Source of the DNA: Phycisphaerales bacterium
Lineage (GTDB): Bacteria; Planctomycetota; Phycisphaerae; Phycisphaerales; UBA1924
Assembly: GCA_020845755.1 (NCBI GenBank)
Contig: JADLFE010000033.1
Span: 186,001 to 250,000 of the forward strand
Reading direction: 5' to 3'
DNA: 64,000 nt
The notes beneath the pieces are model-generated. The model saw nothing but the letters and a program-made list of their open reading frames with translations, made no database searches and had not been told where the DNA came from. Shown here one piece after another: positions 27,129-35,717 of the stretch (the stretch's first letter is position 1; each line of letters begins with the position of its first letter). The translations under genes were made by a program, and so were the position numbers.

Positions 27129-28529
27129 ATGAACGGCCGGTCAATCTCCGCGTGGCTTTCCGGCGAGCGCCAGGCGCGCCTTCCGGCGCTCGTTGCCGCG
27201 TGCGAAGTCGGCCGTACGGACACCCACGACGCGCTCAACGCCCGCGTCTGCCTCTGGGCCGCGTGCCTGTGGTGCTTCCTCGTGACGTTCCCCACGACCG
27301 TGGTCGAGTGGGCGGGCGTGCCCCTGATCCTCGCCTCGCTCTTTGGCGTACGGCGAATCTGGTGCGTCGCGTGGCGTTCGCTCGTCACACCCGAATTCGT
27401 CTTCCCCGCGCTCTTCGCGCTCTGGCAGTTCGTCACCCTCCTCTGGTCCGCCGACGCCAGGCTCGGCGCGGGACAGGCCGGCGCCTGCCGCTGGCTCTGG
27501 TCGATCGTGCTCCTCGCGCCCGTCATGGCGCACAGACGCGCGCTCATCACCGCGCTAGCCCTGGGCTTCCTTGTGGGCAACGCCTCGCAACTCCTCCACG
27601 CGCTCGGCACACATTTCAACATCCCCAGCATCACCTGGAACCGCCTGCCCGGGCGCAACAGCGGCTGGTGGGACCCCGTCGTCGGCGGGTCGCTCCTCAC
27701 CGCGGCGCTCGGCCTGCACCTCCCCGCCGCCATCGCCGGGCGCGGCCGCTCATTCCTCATCGCACTGGCCTGCAGCGCCATCACGCTCGTCGCCATCCTC
27801 GCCACCGGTACGCGCGGCGCGATCCTCGCCGCCGCCGCCCTCATCGTTCTCGTGGCGGCCTTTGCCCTCGTTCGCTGCTCGCCGCGCCGTTACATCGTCT
27901 TGCGTCTCGCGGTCGTGCTCGCCCTCGCCGGTGTTGCCGCCATCCTCGCCTGGCCCAAGATCGGCCCGGCGCTGAAGGACCGCATCGACACCGGCGTTCG
28001 AGAAGTTCAGGTCGCCCTGAACGAGACCGACACCATCGCCAACACAACCACCGACACCGGCGCCCGCATCGCGATGGCGCGATGGTCGGCCGCGTCGTTC
28101 TTCTCACGCCCCGTCGCGGGCGTCGGCGCCGGATCAATGCGCACCATCTTCCGCGACCACTGGACGCGCCTGGGCGTGCCGCCCGCGCAGCTCTTCGGCC
28201 ATTCGCACGCGCACAACACCTACCTGCACATCCTCGCCACCACCGGCCTGATCGGCGCGGCACTCGCGCTTGCCGCCATGGTGATCGGGCTCCGCAATGC
28301 CGTCCGTCGTGCCGCGAACTTCGGCTCATACGACGCCGCCCCCTTCGCCGCACTCCTCGGCCTGCTCCTCGTCGGCGCGTTCGACTCCATCCACGTCAAT
28401 TCTCAAACCGCGGCCTTGCTCACACTCCTGCTCTCGCTCTCCACCGCGTGGCAATCGCCAACGCCACCCACCACGACGCCTTCAAAGCCCGCCAACCCTC
28501 CCCGCGCCTTCCGCGGCGTGGGTGAATAG
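27129..28529 (+). CDS. O-antigen ligase/polymerase family protein (Wzy_C)
   Basis: This 466-residue protein has about ten membrane helices and a large loop ending in the Wzy_C signature: GVGAGSMRTIFRDHW...FGHSHAHNTYLHILATTGLIG. Proteins of this family either ligate polymer chains to lipid A core or polymerise oligosaccharides at the outer face of the membrane. It is followed by a glycosyltransferase gene 154 bases downstream, in keeping with a surface polysaccharide role. The start is taken at ATG 27129; a TTG 33 bases upstream is also in frame. No flippase or chain-length gene is nearby, so the polymer is unidentified. Confidence 0.85.
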   Translation: MNGRSISAWLSGERQARLPALVAACEVGRTDTHDALNARVCLWAACLWCFLVTFPTTVVEWAGVPLILASLFGVRRIWCVAWRSLVTPEFVFPALFALWQFVTLLWSADARLGAGQAGACRWLWSIVLLAPVMAHRRALITALALGFLVGNASQLLHALGTHFNIPSITWNRLPGRNSGWWDPVVGGSLLTAALGLHLPAAIAGRGRSFLIALACSAITLVAILATGTRGAILAAAALIVLVAAFALVRCSPRRYIVLRLAVVLALAGVAAILAWPKIGPALKDRIDTGVREVQVALNETDTIANTTTDTGARIAMARWSAASFFSRPVAGVGAGSMRTIFRDHWTRLGVPPAQLFGHSHAHNTYLHILATTGLIGAALALAAMVIGLRNAVRRAANFGSYDAAPFAALLGLLLVGAFDSIHVNSQTAALLTLLLSLSTAWQSPTPPTTTPSKPANPPRAFRGVGE

Positions 28530-28683
28530 ATCGCTTCGCTTCCACACTTTCGCCTCTCTTTCACCCCCTGCATTCCGTCTCTTCTCCCCGCCCTCCGCGC
28601 TCTTCGCGGTAAAACGAGTTTCCCCCTTCCGCGGCAGCTCCACCCGACTTGCCCTCCGTCCCCAAACACGCGACAGTGCTCGC

Positions 28684-29859
28684 GTGAACCTGCTTGTTCT
28701 GGGCGAGTACATCCGTCGATTCCCGTGGTCTCCAAGTCAATGGAGCGTCCAGATCGCCCGCGCCCTGGCCCGACGCGGCCATCACGTCACGCTCGCCTGC
28801 GACGCCATCGAAGACCCCGCGCCGCTCCTGGCGCCGATCGATCACCCGCACTCCTCCATCTCTCTCCGGACACGCCGCCCCGACCGCACCCTCCGCGCCA
28901 CTCACCCCTTCGCATTCCTCCGCTGGGCGCTCTCGCTCGTCCGCGACGCCGGCTTCGACAGTTCCTTCTCGCTCACGCCCCTCGCGCCCGCGCACGTCTG
29001 GCTCCCCATCGAGCCCGACGCCGGCGAACTCATCTCCTCAACACTGCGCACGCACCCGCCGATCTCCGCCGCGCTCGAACTGGCCTATCGACCATGGCTC
29101 CCCGGCGCGATCATCAGTGAGCGACGCGCTGATCGCGCCATGAAGCAACTCGCCGGAGTCCACGCCCGAATCGGCGCAAGCCCAAGCCGCGCCGGTGCAC
29201 AGCAGGGCCTCGGCTGGGCCAGCGCGTGGCACGTGCCGGGCGATCAGGAACACGCCGTGCTCCGCGCCCAGACCCGCCGCGCCCTCTCCATCCCGACACA
29301 CCGTCGTGTTGTGCTCGTCAGCGCCACACAGAACCGTCGTCCCGGCCTCGAACTCATCCTCGACGCCCTCGCGGCCAATTCCGGCGACCGCCCCATCCTC
29401 CTGGTCATGGGCCGCCGCGCCCACGAGGTCGCAACCCTCGCCCATCCCCGCGGCCTGTCCGACTCAACCCGCTTCGCCGGCGGCACCGAGCGCGCCGACG
29501 CGCTCCTCGCCGCGGCCGACATCGTCGCGATTCCTTGGTCCAGCGCCGAACCCCGCGCCACGGGCCGCCTCCTCGCCGACGCACTGCGACGCCGTCGCTT
29601 CGTCGTCGCCTCGCGCTCCGCCTGTGGCTCGGAACTCGTGAGCGACCCTGCGCTGGGCATGTCGATCGAGCCGACGCCCGGCGCCTGGCGCGATGCGCTC
29701 GCCCAAGTCTGGAACCACGCGCCCTCGCTCACGCGCCGCGATTCGCCCCTGCTGGCCGAACTGTCGATGGACGCACTCGCGGCCCGCCTGGAATCGCTGA
29801 TCCCGTCTCGCGGCACGCGGCAACGTTCCTCCGACAAGGGTGTGATCGCGCGGCCCTAA
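28684..29859 (+). CDS. glycosyltransferase (GT4-like)
   Basis: Taken from GTG 28684 the protein has 391 residues. The N-terminal half begins NLLVLGEYIRRFPWSPSQW followed by IARALARRGHHVTLAC, a pattern of GT-B glycosyltransferases. The C-terminal half has RRVVLVSATQNRRPGLELILDALAA and TRFAGGTERADALLAAADIVAIPWSSAEPRATGRLLADAL, matching the GT4 nucleotide-sugar side with the E-x7-E-like region. The frame is open 129 codons upstream, but that part is pyrimidine-rich and not protein-like. The donor and acceptor sugar are unknown. Its stop overlaps the stop of the convergent Mrp gene by four bases. Confidence 0.8.
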   Translation: MNLLVLGEYIRRFPWSPSQWSVQIARALARRGHHVTLACDAIEDPAPLLAPIDHPHSSISLRTRRPDRTLRATHPFAFLRWALSLVRDAGFDSSFSLTPLAPAHVWLPIEPDAGELISSTLRTHPPISAALELAYRPWLPGAIISERRADRAMKQLAGVHARIGASPSRAGAQQGLGWASAWHVPGDQEHAVLRAQTRRALSIPTHRRVVLVSATQNRRPGLELILDALAANSGDRPILLVMGRRAHEVATLAHPRGLSDSTRFAGGTERADALLAAADIVAIPWSSAEPRATGRLLADALRRRRFVVASRSACGSELVSDPALGMSIEPTPGAWRDALAQVWNHAPSLTRRDSPLLAELSMDALAARLESLIPSRGTRQRSSDKGVIARP

Positions 29860-31094
29860 CTGATTGTGAGTGTCGGCCGCTGCCCCTGCTTCATCGACAG
29901 GAGGTTCAGCTGCCCCTCCACGCGCGAGATCAGCTCCTCAAACGCGCGCGTGATCGCGCCGCCCGAGAAGTTCGCCGTCGGGTTTCCATCGTCGGAGTTC
30001 TTCCGCAATCCCATCGTCAGGGGTACCGCGCCCAGGAACGGCACATTGAGCCTCTGCGCCATGAACTCCGCGCCGCCCTTGCCGAAGATGTCGTATTCCT
30101 TCCCGTCGTCGCCGATGAAATAGCTCATGTTCTCCACGACGCCCAGCACCTCGATCCCCAGTTGCTGGAACATCTTGGCCGCACGCACCGCGTCGTCCTG
30201 CGCCACCTTCTGCGGCGTGCACACCACCACCGCGCCCGAGAGCTTCAGCATCTGCGCCATCGTCAGCGCCACGTCGCCCGTGCCCGGCGGCAGATCGATG
30301 ATCAGGTAATCAAGCACGCCCCAGTTCGTCTGCTCCGCGAGCTGCTTGAACGCACCGTGCGCCATCGGCCCGCGCCAGATCAGCGGCTTGTCGGGGTCGA
30401 CTAGTTTGCCGATCGTCATCGACTTCACGCCGTGAACAAAGAACGGCTGGAGCATCCCTTCAACGACGATCGGCTCCATCGCGCCCAGCCCAAGCAGCGT
30501 GGGCAGCGACGGGCCATAGATGTCGCCGTCCATCAGCCCGACCGACGCACCGCGCCGCGCCAGCCCGACCGCGAGGTTCAGCGCGATCGTCGACTTGCCC
30601 ACGCCACCCTTGCCCGCGCCCACTGCGATGATGTTCTTGATGCTCGGCGTTGACGCCGCCGCGCCCTGCGGCGTCGGCGCGCGAGATTGGCCCTGCCCCT
30701 GCACTGCCGGCCTGGTGTCCGACAGGCCGCCGATCGGTCGATGCCCCGTGTCCGGCCCACCCGATGCGCCCGCCGCGCCCTGCGCCCCGTTCACAGGCGC
30801 GCCGAATCTCGCCGTGCGCACCACGTCGCCCATGTCGTTGATGAACTCGATGATGATGGAATCGAGCCGCGACGCCTCGTCGCGTGCCGCCGACTCGATC
30901 GCCGCGCGCGTCATCCCCGTCACCTGGGCGATATCGCCGGGCGTGGCGCCCTCGGGCATGAGCAATTTCACGCTCACGTAACTCTCGCAGACCGAGACCC
31001 ACTTGAGCACGCCCGCGCCCACCAGATCGCCGCTCGCCCCCGCCGCCGGAACGCCCCGCAGTGCCCGCGTGATCGACTCTTTCGATAGCGACAT
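29856..31094 (-). CDS. Mrp/ApbC-family P-loop ATPase lacking the CxxC cluster motif
   Basis: This 412-residue protein has an N-terminal DUF59/MIP18-like domain (about 1-95), a Gly/Pro/Gln-rich linker (about 96-150) and a deviant-Walker-A ATPase domain: GAGKGGVGKSTIALNLAVGLARRG (from 159), MDGDIYGPSLPTLLG, and LIIDLPPGTGDVALTM. Mrp/NBP35/ApbC proteins carry and deliver Fe-S clusters, usually through a CxxC in ENMSYFxCPxCG. Here the position reads ENMSYFIGDDGKEYDIFGKGG, with no Cys. It may therefore act without a bridging cluster, or act on another cofactor. The start at 31094 is the first ATG of the DUF59 domain. It converges on the glycosyltransferase gene with a four-base overlap of stops. 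Confidence 0.9.
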   Translation of the reverse strand: MSLSKESITRALRGVPAAGASGDLVGAGVLKWVSVCESYVSVKLLMPEGATPGDIAQVTGMTRAAIESAARDEASRLDSIIIEFINDMGDVVRTARFGAPVNGAQGAAGASGGPDTGHRPIGGLSDTRPAVQGQGQSRAPTPQGAAASTPSIKNIIAVGAGKGGVGKSTIALNLAVGLARRGASVGLMDGDIYGPSLPTLLGLGAMEPIVVEGMLQPFFVHGVKSMTIGKLVDPDKPLIWRGPMAHGAFKQLAEQTNWGVLDYLIIDLPPGTGDVALTMAQMLKLSGAVVVCTPQKVAQDDAVRAAKMFQQLGIEVLGVVENMSYFIGDDGKEYDIFGKGGAEFMAQRLNVPFLGAVPLTMGLRKNSDDGNPTANFSGGAITRAFEELISRVEGQLNLLSMKQGQRPTLTIS

Positions 31095-31332
31095 CGCTCC
31101 GCCTTTCCGCCCTGAAAACAGACCCCTCGCGCCACATTCGGGCCCCGTGCGGTTGCCGCTCGTGGGCTCGTACCGCCGCTAGCCGCGCCACGTGTATCGA
31201 TCGTAGGGCCCGGGGATTCCGAGTATTCCCGCGGGTGGATCCACCGTGTTCGCAATGAAGGGCCCGCCGCCGCGTTTGGCCGATGGAATGTCGTCCCCGT
31301 CCGCACGCAGGACGACCATAGGAGTGCATGAC

Positions 31333-32388
31333 ATGTTGACCTCGCGGGCTTCTCGCCTCGTTGCTTCCGCCGCTTTCGCCTTGTTCATATCCGCCGGTGG
31401 TGTGTACGCGCAGGACGATCGTCCGCCCCTCCGCGGGCCGGACGTCAAGGACGCCAGCCCGCCGGGCGAGAAGAACTCGTTCGTCCGCGGCGGCAAGGAC
31501 CGCAAGGACCAGGCCGCCCAGCGCGGCGCGCCCGTCGCCATGATGCGCGCCATCAACGCGCTCCGCTCACCCGAGACGCCGGAAGAATTCCGCCTCTCCC
31601 CCGAGCAGGACCAGAGGATCAAGGGCATCATGGACTCCGTCCGCGACGACATGCGCGCCTTCCGCGAAGCACACGGCCAGGAAATCCGAGACCTTGTCCG
31701 CGGCCTCTCGCCCGACGCTCGAAAGAAAGTCGTCGACAAGATCCGCCCCTTCCTCGCCGCCGAGGGTGGTCCCAAGGGCGACGGCCCCGACGGCACTCCC
31801 GGCGCGCGTCGTGGACCGGGTGGACCCGGTGGTCCTGAAGCCGGTGGCCCCGATGAGCGTCGTGGACCGGGTGGACCCGACGCCGACCGGCCACGCGCCA
31901 AGAAGCCCAAGGGCGATCAGCCCCCGCCACCCCCACCTGGCGACGGCGAGCCCATGGACGACATGCGCCCCGGCGATGGCCCCAAGGATGACGCCGTCGC
32001 GCTTGATCGCCTGAAGGACCTCGGCAACCAGGCGCCGGATTTGAAAGCCGCCGAAACCAAGGCGTGGAACGTTCTTAATGAGCCGCAGCAGAAGTTCGTG
32101 AAGAACCGCCTCGAAGAGATGCGCAAGGAGGCCGAGCAGCGCCGCCTCGACAACCCGCCCGACAAGGCAAAGGAAAAGGCCGAGCGCAAGATCGAGAAGA
32201 AGAAGAGCAAGAACGCCGACGCGACGCCGGATCGCTCGGACAAGGTCGATCGGGAAAACCTCCGCGAACGCATCCCGCCGGAACTCCGCGAGAAACTCCG
32301 CGACATGAGCCCCGAGGAACGCCGCGAAGCAGTTCGCAAGTGGATGGAAGAGAACGGCGGGCCCGGCGCGCCTAAGAATCCCAAGTAA
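31333..32388 (+). CDS. secreted, highly charged protein with Pro/Gly repeats
   Basis: From ATG 31333 (GGAG ahead) the protein has 351 residues with a signal peptide (1-27, ending VYAQD). Then follows a helical region (LSPEQDQRIKGIMDSVRDDM...LSPDARKKVVDKIRPFLA), a collagen-like Gly-Pro stretch with an exact internal repeat at DNA level (31806-31828 and 31857-31879, 51-base period), a Pro-rich hinge, and a strongly charged helical C-terminal part rich in Lys/Glu/Arg (IPPELREKLRDMSPEERREAVRKW). It resembles Spy/CpxP-like or LTXXQ helical periplasmic proteins in general layout only. Function unknown. A strong terminator follows at 32464. Confidence 0.7.
   Translation: MLTSRASRLVASAAFALFISAGGVYAQDDRPPLRGPDVKDASPPGEKNSFVRGGKDRKDQAAQRGAPVAMMRAINALRSPETPEEFRLSPEQDQRIKGIMDSVRDDMRAFREAHGQEIRDLVRGLSPDARKKVVDKIRPFLAAEGGPKGDGPDGTPGARRGPGGPGGPEAGGPDERRGPGGPDADRPRAKKPKGDQPPPPPPGDGEPMDDMRPGDGPKDDAVALDRLKDLGNQAPDLKAAETKAWNVLNEPQQKFVKNRLEEMRKEAEQRRLDNPPDKAKEKAERKIEKKKSKNADATPDRSDKVDRENLRERIPPELREKLRDMSPEERREAVRKWMEENGGPGAPKNPK
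31806..31879 (+). repeat. 51-base-spaced direct repeat within a coding sequence
   Basis: A 23-base unit at 31806-31828 recurs exactly at 31857-31879, 51 bases (17 codons) away, within the Gly-Pro segment of the secreted charged protein. The frame is kept, so unequal recombination would change the number of GPGGP-containing units without breaking the gene. Confidence 0.75.
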
Positions 32389-32463
32389 GTCTCCCGCTGG
32401 TGGTGGGCGGGGGGAAAGAGAACGGCGAGAAGTCGCAAGGCTTCTCAACGGCGAAGAGAGGTT

Positions 32464-32504
32464 CGCACGAGCGGGACAACTGACCCCGCTCGTGCGTTCT
32501 TCGC
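32464..32504 (+). terminator. strong intrinsic terminator
   Basis: A perfect 12-bp stem (32464-32475 with 32485-32496) with a 9-base loop is followed by TTCTTCGCTTTT. It is placed 76 bases after the stop of the secreted charged protein and should end its transcript. Confidence 0.8.
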
Positions 32505-32650
32505 TTTTGGACTCACGCGTTCAATTCATTCACGCGCAAGTTTGGCCGACGCGTTCCGGGAAATCCCCCTGCGCGCGAAATTAGCGAAGATGTGCAACAA
32601 ATTTCCGATAACACTGGGTATAGTTCTCATCATCTCTCTCTCCTCCAGCG

Positions 32651-32686
32651 GGGTGCCATTTGATCATGGCACCCTGCTTCTTTTTC
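32651..32686 (+). terminator. intrinsic terminator without an obvious gene upstream
   Basis: Stem GGGTGCCAT at 32651-32659 with ATGGCACCC at 32666-32674 (loop TTGATC), then TGCTTCTTTTTCTG. This is one of the best terminators in the window, yet it follows the preceding terminator with no gene between. See the related finding. Confidence 0.75.
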
Positions 32687-32810
32687 TGCCCGATTCCCCA
32701 GCATTCGCTCTCGAATCGGTCCTCCTTGGCCTTTTCCGGTGATTCTGCGGTTCCTCGCTCTTTGGGCGCTCCGGACGAACCCGGGCGCAACAAACCGGCT
32801 ACAAACCTGC

Positions 32811-33788
32811 ATGGCTGAATCGGGACCGCTCATCGTCACCGGCGCCGCCGGCTTCATCGGTTCGCACCTCTGCGAGCGCCTGCTCTCGCTTGGGATTCGC
32901 GTTGTCGGCGTGGACAACTTCGATCCGTTCTACGACACCGCGATCAAGCGCGCGAACATCGACGAGGTGCGCCGCAGCGCCGAGAGGCTCCGCGCATCGT
33001 TCGAACTTGTTGAACTCGATCTCGCAGAAGCATCGCCGACGCGTGCGCTCTTCGAGCGTGTGCGCCCCGCGGGCGTGATCCATCTTGCCGCAAAGGCCGG
33101 CGTGCGCCCCAGCATCGCCGATCCCGCCGCGTACGCGCGCGCCAACGTCGTCGCGACCGCCGTCGTGCTCGAAGAATCACACCGCGCGGGCGCATCACGC
33201 GTGGTCGTCGCGTCCTCCAGCAGCGTCTACGGCAACGCCTCGCGCGTCCCCTTCGCCGAAGACGACCCGGCCAACGAACCCGTCAGCCCCTACGCCGCCA
33301 CCAAACGCGCCAACGAACTGCAGTGCTACTCGCACTGGCACCTTACGCGGATGCCCACCGCGTGCCTGCGCTTCTTCACGGTCTATGGTCCGCGCCAGCG
33401 CCCCGACCTGGCCATCTCGACCTTCCTCGGAAAGATCTCGCGCCGCGAAGACATCAGCGTCTTCGGCGACGGATCCTCGAGCCGCGACTACACCTTCATC
33501 GATGACATCGTCTCCGGCGTCGTCGCGTCGTACCGGCGCATCGACCGGTTCGGCTACCGCGTGTGGAACCTCGGCGGGAGCGCGCCCGTCCGCCTCGACG
33601 AGATGCTCGCCACCATCTCGCGCGTTGTCGGGCACGAGCCCCGGATCACGCGCCTGCCCATGCAACCCGGCGACGTGCTCCGCACCTGGGCCGACCTCGC
33701 GCGCAGCGCTCGCGAACTCGATTACTCCCCCACCACGGGCTTCGAAGACGGCGTGCGCAGGCAGTGGGAATGGATGAAACGCGCCTGA
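32811..33788 (+). CDS. NAD-dependent nucleotide-sugar epimerase
   Basis: This 325-residue short-chain dehydrogenase has the NAD loop GAAGFIGSHLCERLL (about 10-24), VGVDNFDPFYD, VASSSSVYGN and the catalytic YAATKRANE (Tyr-x3-Lys). These features match extended SDR sugar epimerases, particularly UDP-glucuronate or UDP-glucose 4-epimerase types: RFFTVYGPRQRPDLAIS is characteristic of the glucuronate 4-epimerase subgroup. The start at ATG 32811 places the protein at its first strand; the 24 upstream codons are rejected. It probably supplies an activated sugar for the polysaccharides made by the neighbouring genes. The exact substrate is uncertain. Confidence 0.9.
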   Translation: MAESGPLIVTGAAGFIGSHLCERLLSLGIRVVGVDNFDPFYDTAIKRANIDEVRRSAERLRASFELVELDLAEASPTRALFERVRPAGVIHLAAKAGVRPSIADPAAYARANVVATAVVLEESHRAGASRVVVASSSSVYGNASRVPFAEDDPANEPVSPYAATKRANELQCYSHWHLTRMPTACLRFFTVYGPRQRPDLAISTFLGKISRREDISVFGDGSSSRDYTFIDDIVSGVVASYRRIDRFGYRVWNLGGSAPVRLDEMLATISRVVGHEPRITRLPMQPGDVLRTWADLARSARELDYSPTTGFEDGVRRQWEWMKRA

Positions 33789-33817
33789 GGAACCGCGGCG
33801 CTGCCCTGCACGGCGCT

Positions 33818-35395
33818 CTAGTCCTTCACCACCGACATAACGGAGATGAGGAGCGTGAGCACCGTCGCGTTGTGGAGACAGTGGGCGGTCATGGGCGCCA
33901 GCAGCGAGCCGCGCCACTCGCGCATCATCGCGAAGTTGAAGCCGAGCGTCATGAGCGGGATGGTGAGCAGCAGTGGCACGGGGTGGATGATGCCAAAGAC
34001 AAAGGCCGAGCCCACGCCCGCGAGGATCACGCCGAACGAGCCGCGCAGGTGACGGAAGAGCATGCCGCGGAACAGCGACTCTTCGACAATGGGCGCCCAG
34101 ACGGTCGCCATGAAGAAGAGAATCGCCATCTCAAGGCCGGATGACTGGCCGATCCGATCAAAGAGCGGGTTCGAGGGCGGGGACGGCTTGTGCCCGGTGA
34201 TCTGCGTGATGATCGCCTGCTGGAGAAAGAGGAGCACCAGCGCGACCAGCACGCTGAGGAAGAAGAGCGGCAGTCCGGCAAAGTAACCCGCGATGCCGGA
34301 GCCGACCTCGCGGAAGACGCCGCGCCCGGTGTGCCAGCCGATGTCCTGGCGAAGTTGTGCGAAGTTCCGTCCGCGCGTGAGGACATAGAGCGGGACGAGC
34401 GCCAGAAGCCAGTGTGCCAGAAGGGTGACCGGCCCGAGCCAGTCCGTGCTCATGCCGCGCGCCTGCAGGAACCACGCGACGAACGATGTGGTAAGCGCGA
34501 GGACAAGGAAGCAGAAGAGGAAGAGCGCGAAGGCCTCGAGGTATGCGCTCCCGCCGCGCGCGGGCGCGCGGAACGCGGGGGCGATGGAGCGGTTGACGAT
34601 CTTGACGATCGCGATGATGAAGAACGTGAAGCCCGCGAGCACTCCGACGACGAGCACGATCACGAACGTGAACATGATGGCCATGAGGCGTCCGCCGCCG
34701 GAGAGGAGGGGTGCGCGGGCGGGGTCGTCGTCCTTCATGCCGTGCGTGAGAGCGATCTTGCCGAAGAACCCGTGGTTGTTGGCCAGCGCGTCGCGTTGCT
34801 CTTGCGAGAGTTCGGCGGCGCGACCGTCATAGATCAGGTTCAGCGACTGGATGTCCTTGCGCAGCGCGTCCTTGGCCTCGTCGGTCGGCGCGGGCGCGGA
34901 AGGATCGGCGGGCGCGGCGGCGGGATCGGGCGGCGCGTCGAGTTCGGTCACAACCTTGTCGAGCTTGGCCTTGGCGGCATCGGCGCCGCGGAGTTCGCCG
35001 GCCGCGATGGCGGCCCACACGCGGTCGGTCGGAGTGCCGATCTTGGCCTGCTCGTCGACGACGTCGGCATACATGTCGACAGGCGCGCTGGGATCGATCG
35101 ATTTGAAGAACAGGCCAAGTTTCACGAACAGGCGGCCCATCAGGTCCACTTCTTCAGAGCCGTGGATGATCGCGGCGGCCTTGGGGTCGGGTTTGGCGGC
35201 GGGGTTGCGGTCGAGTCGCTGGACCACCGCGACCAGGATCGTGAGCAAGACGACCAGGATGAGGGAAACGGCGCGACGCCCGGGGGAGCCGGGGTCGGGG
35301 AGCCGGGCCGTGGTGGCGGGCGGCGAGGGGGGAGTTCCGTCAAGGACGGCGGCGGGCGTCGGATGGGAGAACGGGTTGGGCGGGAAATCGGGCAT
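33818..35395 (-). CDS. CPBP-family intramembrane metalloprotease with large N-terminal domain
   Basis: This 525-residue polytopic protein has an N-terminal membrane helix (about 44-63), a soluble region (about 65-210) with Pro/Ala-rich linker, and seven or eight C-terminal helices. The CPBP (Abi/CAAX-like) catalytic motifs are in the last third: EESLFRGMLFRHLR (Glu-Glu and Arg), FGIIHP and HCLHNATV with the metal-binding His. These glutamic-type intramembrane peptidases cleave within or near membranes; substrates are unknown. The soluble N-terminal part has no recognised domain. The gene diverges from the rplM promoter region. Confidence 0.85.
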   Translation of the reverse strand: MPDFPPNPFSHPTPAAVLDGTPPSPPATTARLPDPGSPGRRAVSLILVVLLTILVAVVQRLDRNPAAKPDPKAAAIIHGSEEVDLMGRLFVKLGLFFKSIDPSAPVDMYADVVDEQAKIGTPTDRVWAAIAAGELRGADAAKAKLDKVVTELDAPPDPAAAPADPSAPAPTDEAKDALRKDIQSLNLIYDGRAAELSQEQRDALANNHGFFGKIALTHGMKDDDPARAPLLSGGGRLMAIMFTFVIVLVVGVLAGFTFFIIAIVKIVNRSIAPAFRAPARGGSAYLEAFALFLFCFLVLALTTSFVAWFLQARGMSTDWLGPVTLLAHWLLALVPLYVLTRGRNFAQLRQDIGWHTGRGVFREVGSGIAGYFAGLPLFFLSVLVALVLLFLQQAIITQITGHKPSPPSNPLFDRIGQSSGLEMAILFFMATVWAPIVEESLFRGMLFRHLRGSFGVILAGVGSAFVFGIIHPVPLLLTIPLMTLGFNFAMMREWRGSLLAPMTAHCLHNATVLTLLISVMSVVKD

Positions 35396-35717
35396 GATGA
35401 ATCATCGGCGAATCAGCGTGCCGGGGCGCAAACAGGGCTATGTTCGGGCGTGCGGGGGGTGGTTGACCCGGACGGGTCTTGGACTATGCTTTCTTCCCTC
35501 TTGCCTTGGGCTTCGGATGGCCCGGGCTCTGATGGAAAGCATGTCGGCCCCGCGAAAGCGACGGTCGGCCCGCCCCGCCCGGTAGGCGGCGAGCAGCGCG
35601 GCGTCGTGCGACCCGGGGCGTGGATTCGCCTGTCTGGGACGTTCGATCTCGCGGGAACTTCTTCGCTGGATTCGCACGCCTCGACGTGTCGGGTCGGGCG
35701 GATGTCGGAGGTGTCGG
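35396..35717. other. divergent region and long leader ahead of rplM
   Basis: These 322 bases lie between the CPBP gene and rplM. A good promoter (35463-35490) would give an rplM leader of roughly 220 bases, long for such a gene. A short open frame from ATG 35518 to TAG 35583-35585 lies in it. Regulation of ribosomal protein genes through their leaders is common, but no known L13 binding structure was identified. Confidence 0.5.
35463..35490 (+). promoter_or_regulatory. candidate sigma-70 promoter of rplM-rpsI
   Basis: TTGACC (35463-35468) and TATGCT (35485-35490) are separated by 16 bases and face rplM. Both hexamers differ little from consensus and stand out in this G/C-rich sequence. Transcription would start near 35497. 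Confidence 0.45.

Larger units (their letters stand above)
32389..32810. other. 422-base gap with two terminators and a possible small transcript
   Basis: Two intrinsic terminators lie here, at 32464-32500 and at 32651-32686, about 155 bases apart, and no protein-like frame lies between them. The second one points to an RNA that ends there but does not come from a recognised gene. It might be a small RNA or the attenuated leader of the epimerase gene that starts at 32811. Confidence 0.55.

Noticed and set aside
25046..28525. A 1,159-residue plus-strand open frame
   Set aside because: It is opposite the coiled-coil gene and then in a shadow frame of the O-antigen ligase gene. Its composition (runs of Leu/His/Arg) is typical of the antisense of G/C-rich coding DNA.
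28297..28683. N-terminal extension of the glycosyltransferase frame
   Set aside because: The first part overlaps the ligase gene in another frame and the rest is pyrimidine-rich, low-complexity DNA. The GT-B fold begins directly at GTG 28684.
32542..32742. 66-residue plus-strand frame across the second terminator
   Set aside because: It runs straight through the terminator stem and T-tract, has no ribosome site and has non-coding composition.
35518..35585. Possible L32 (rpmF)-like small gene in the rplM leader
   Set aside because: The 22-residue reading MARALMESMSAPRKRRSARPA only weakly recalls the start of L32 and ends too early; it has no zinc Cys or later L32 motifs. It is kept only as a leader frame.
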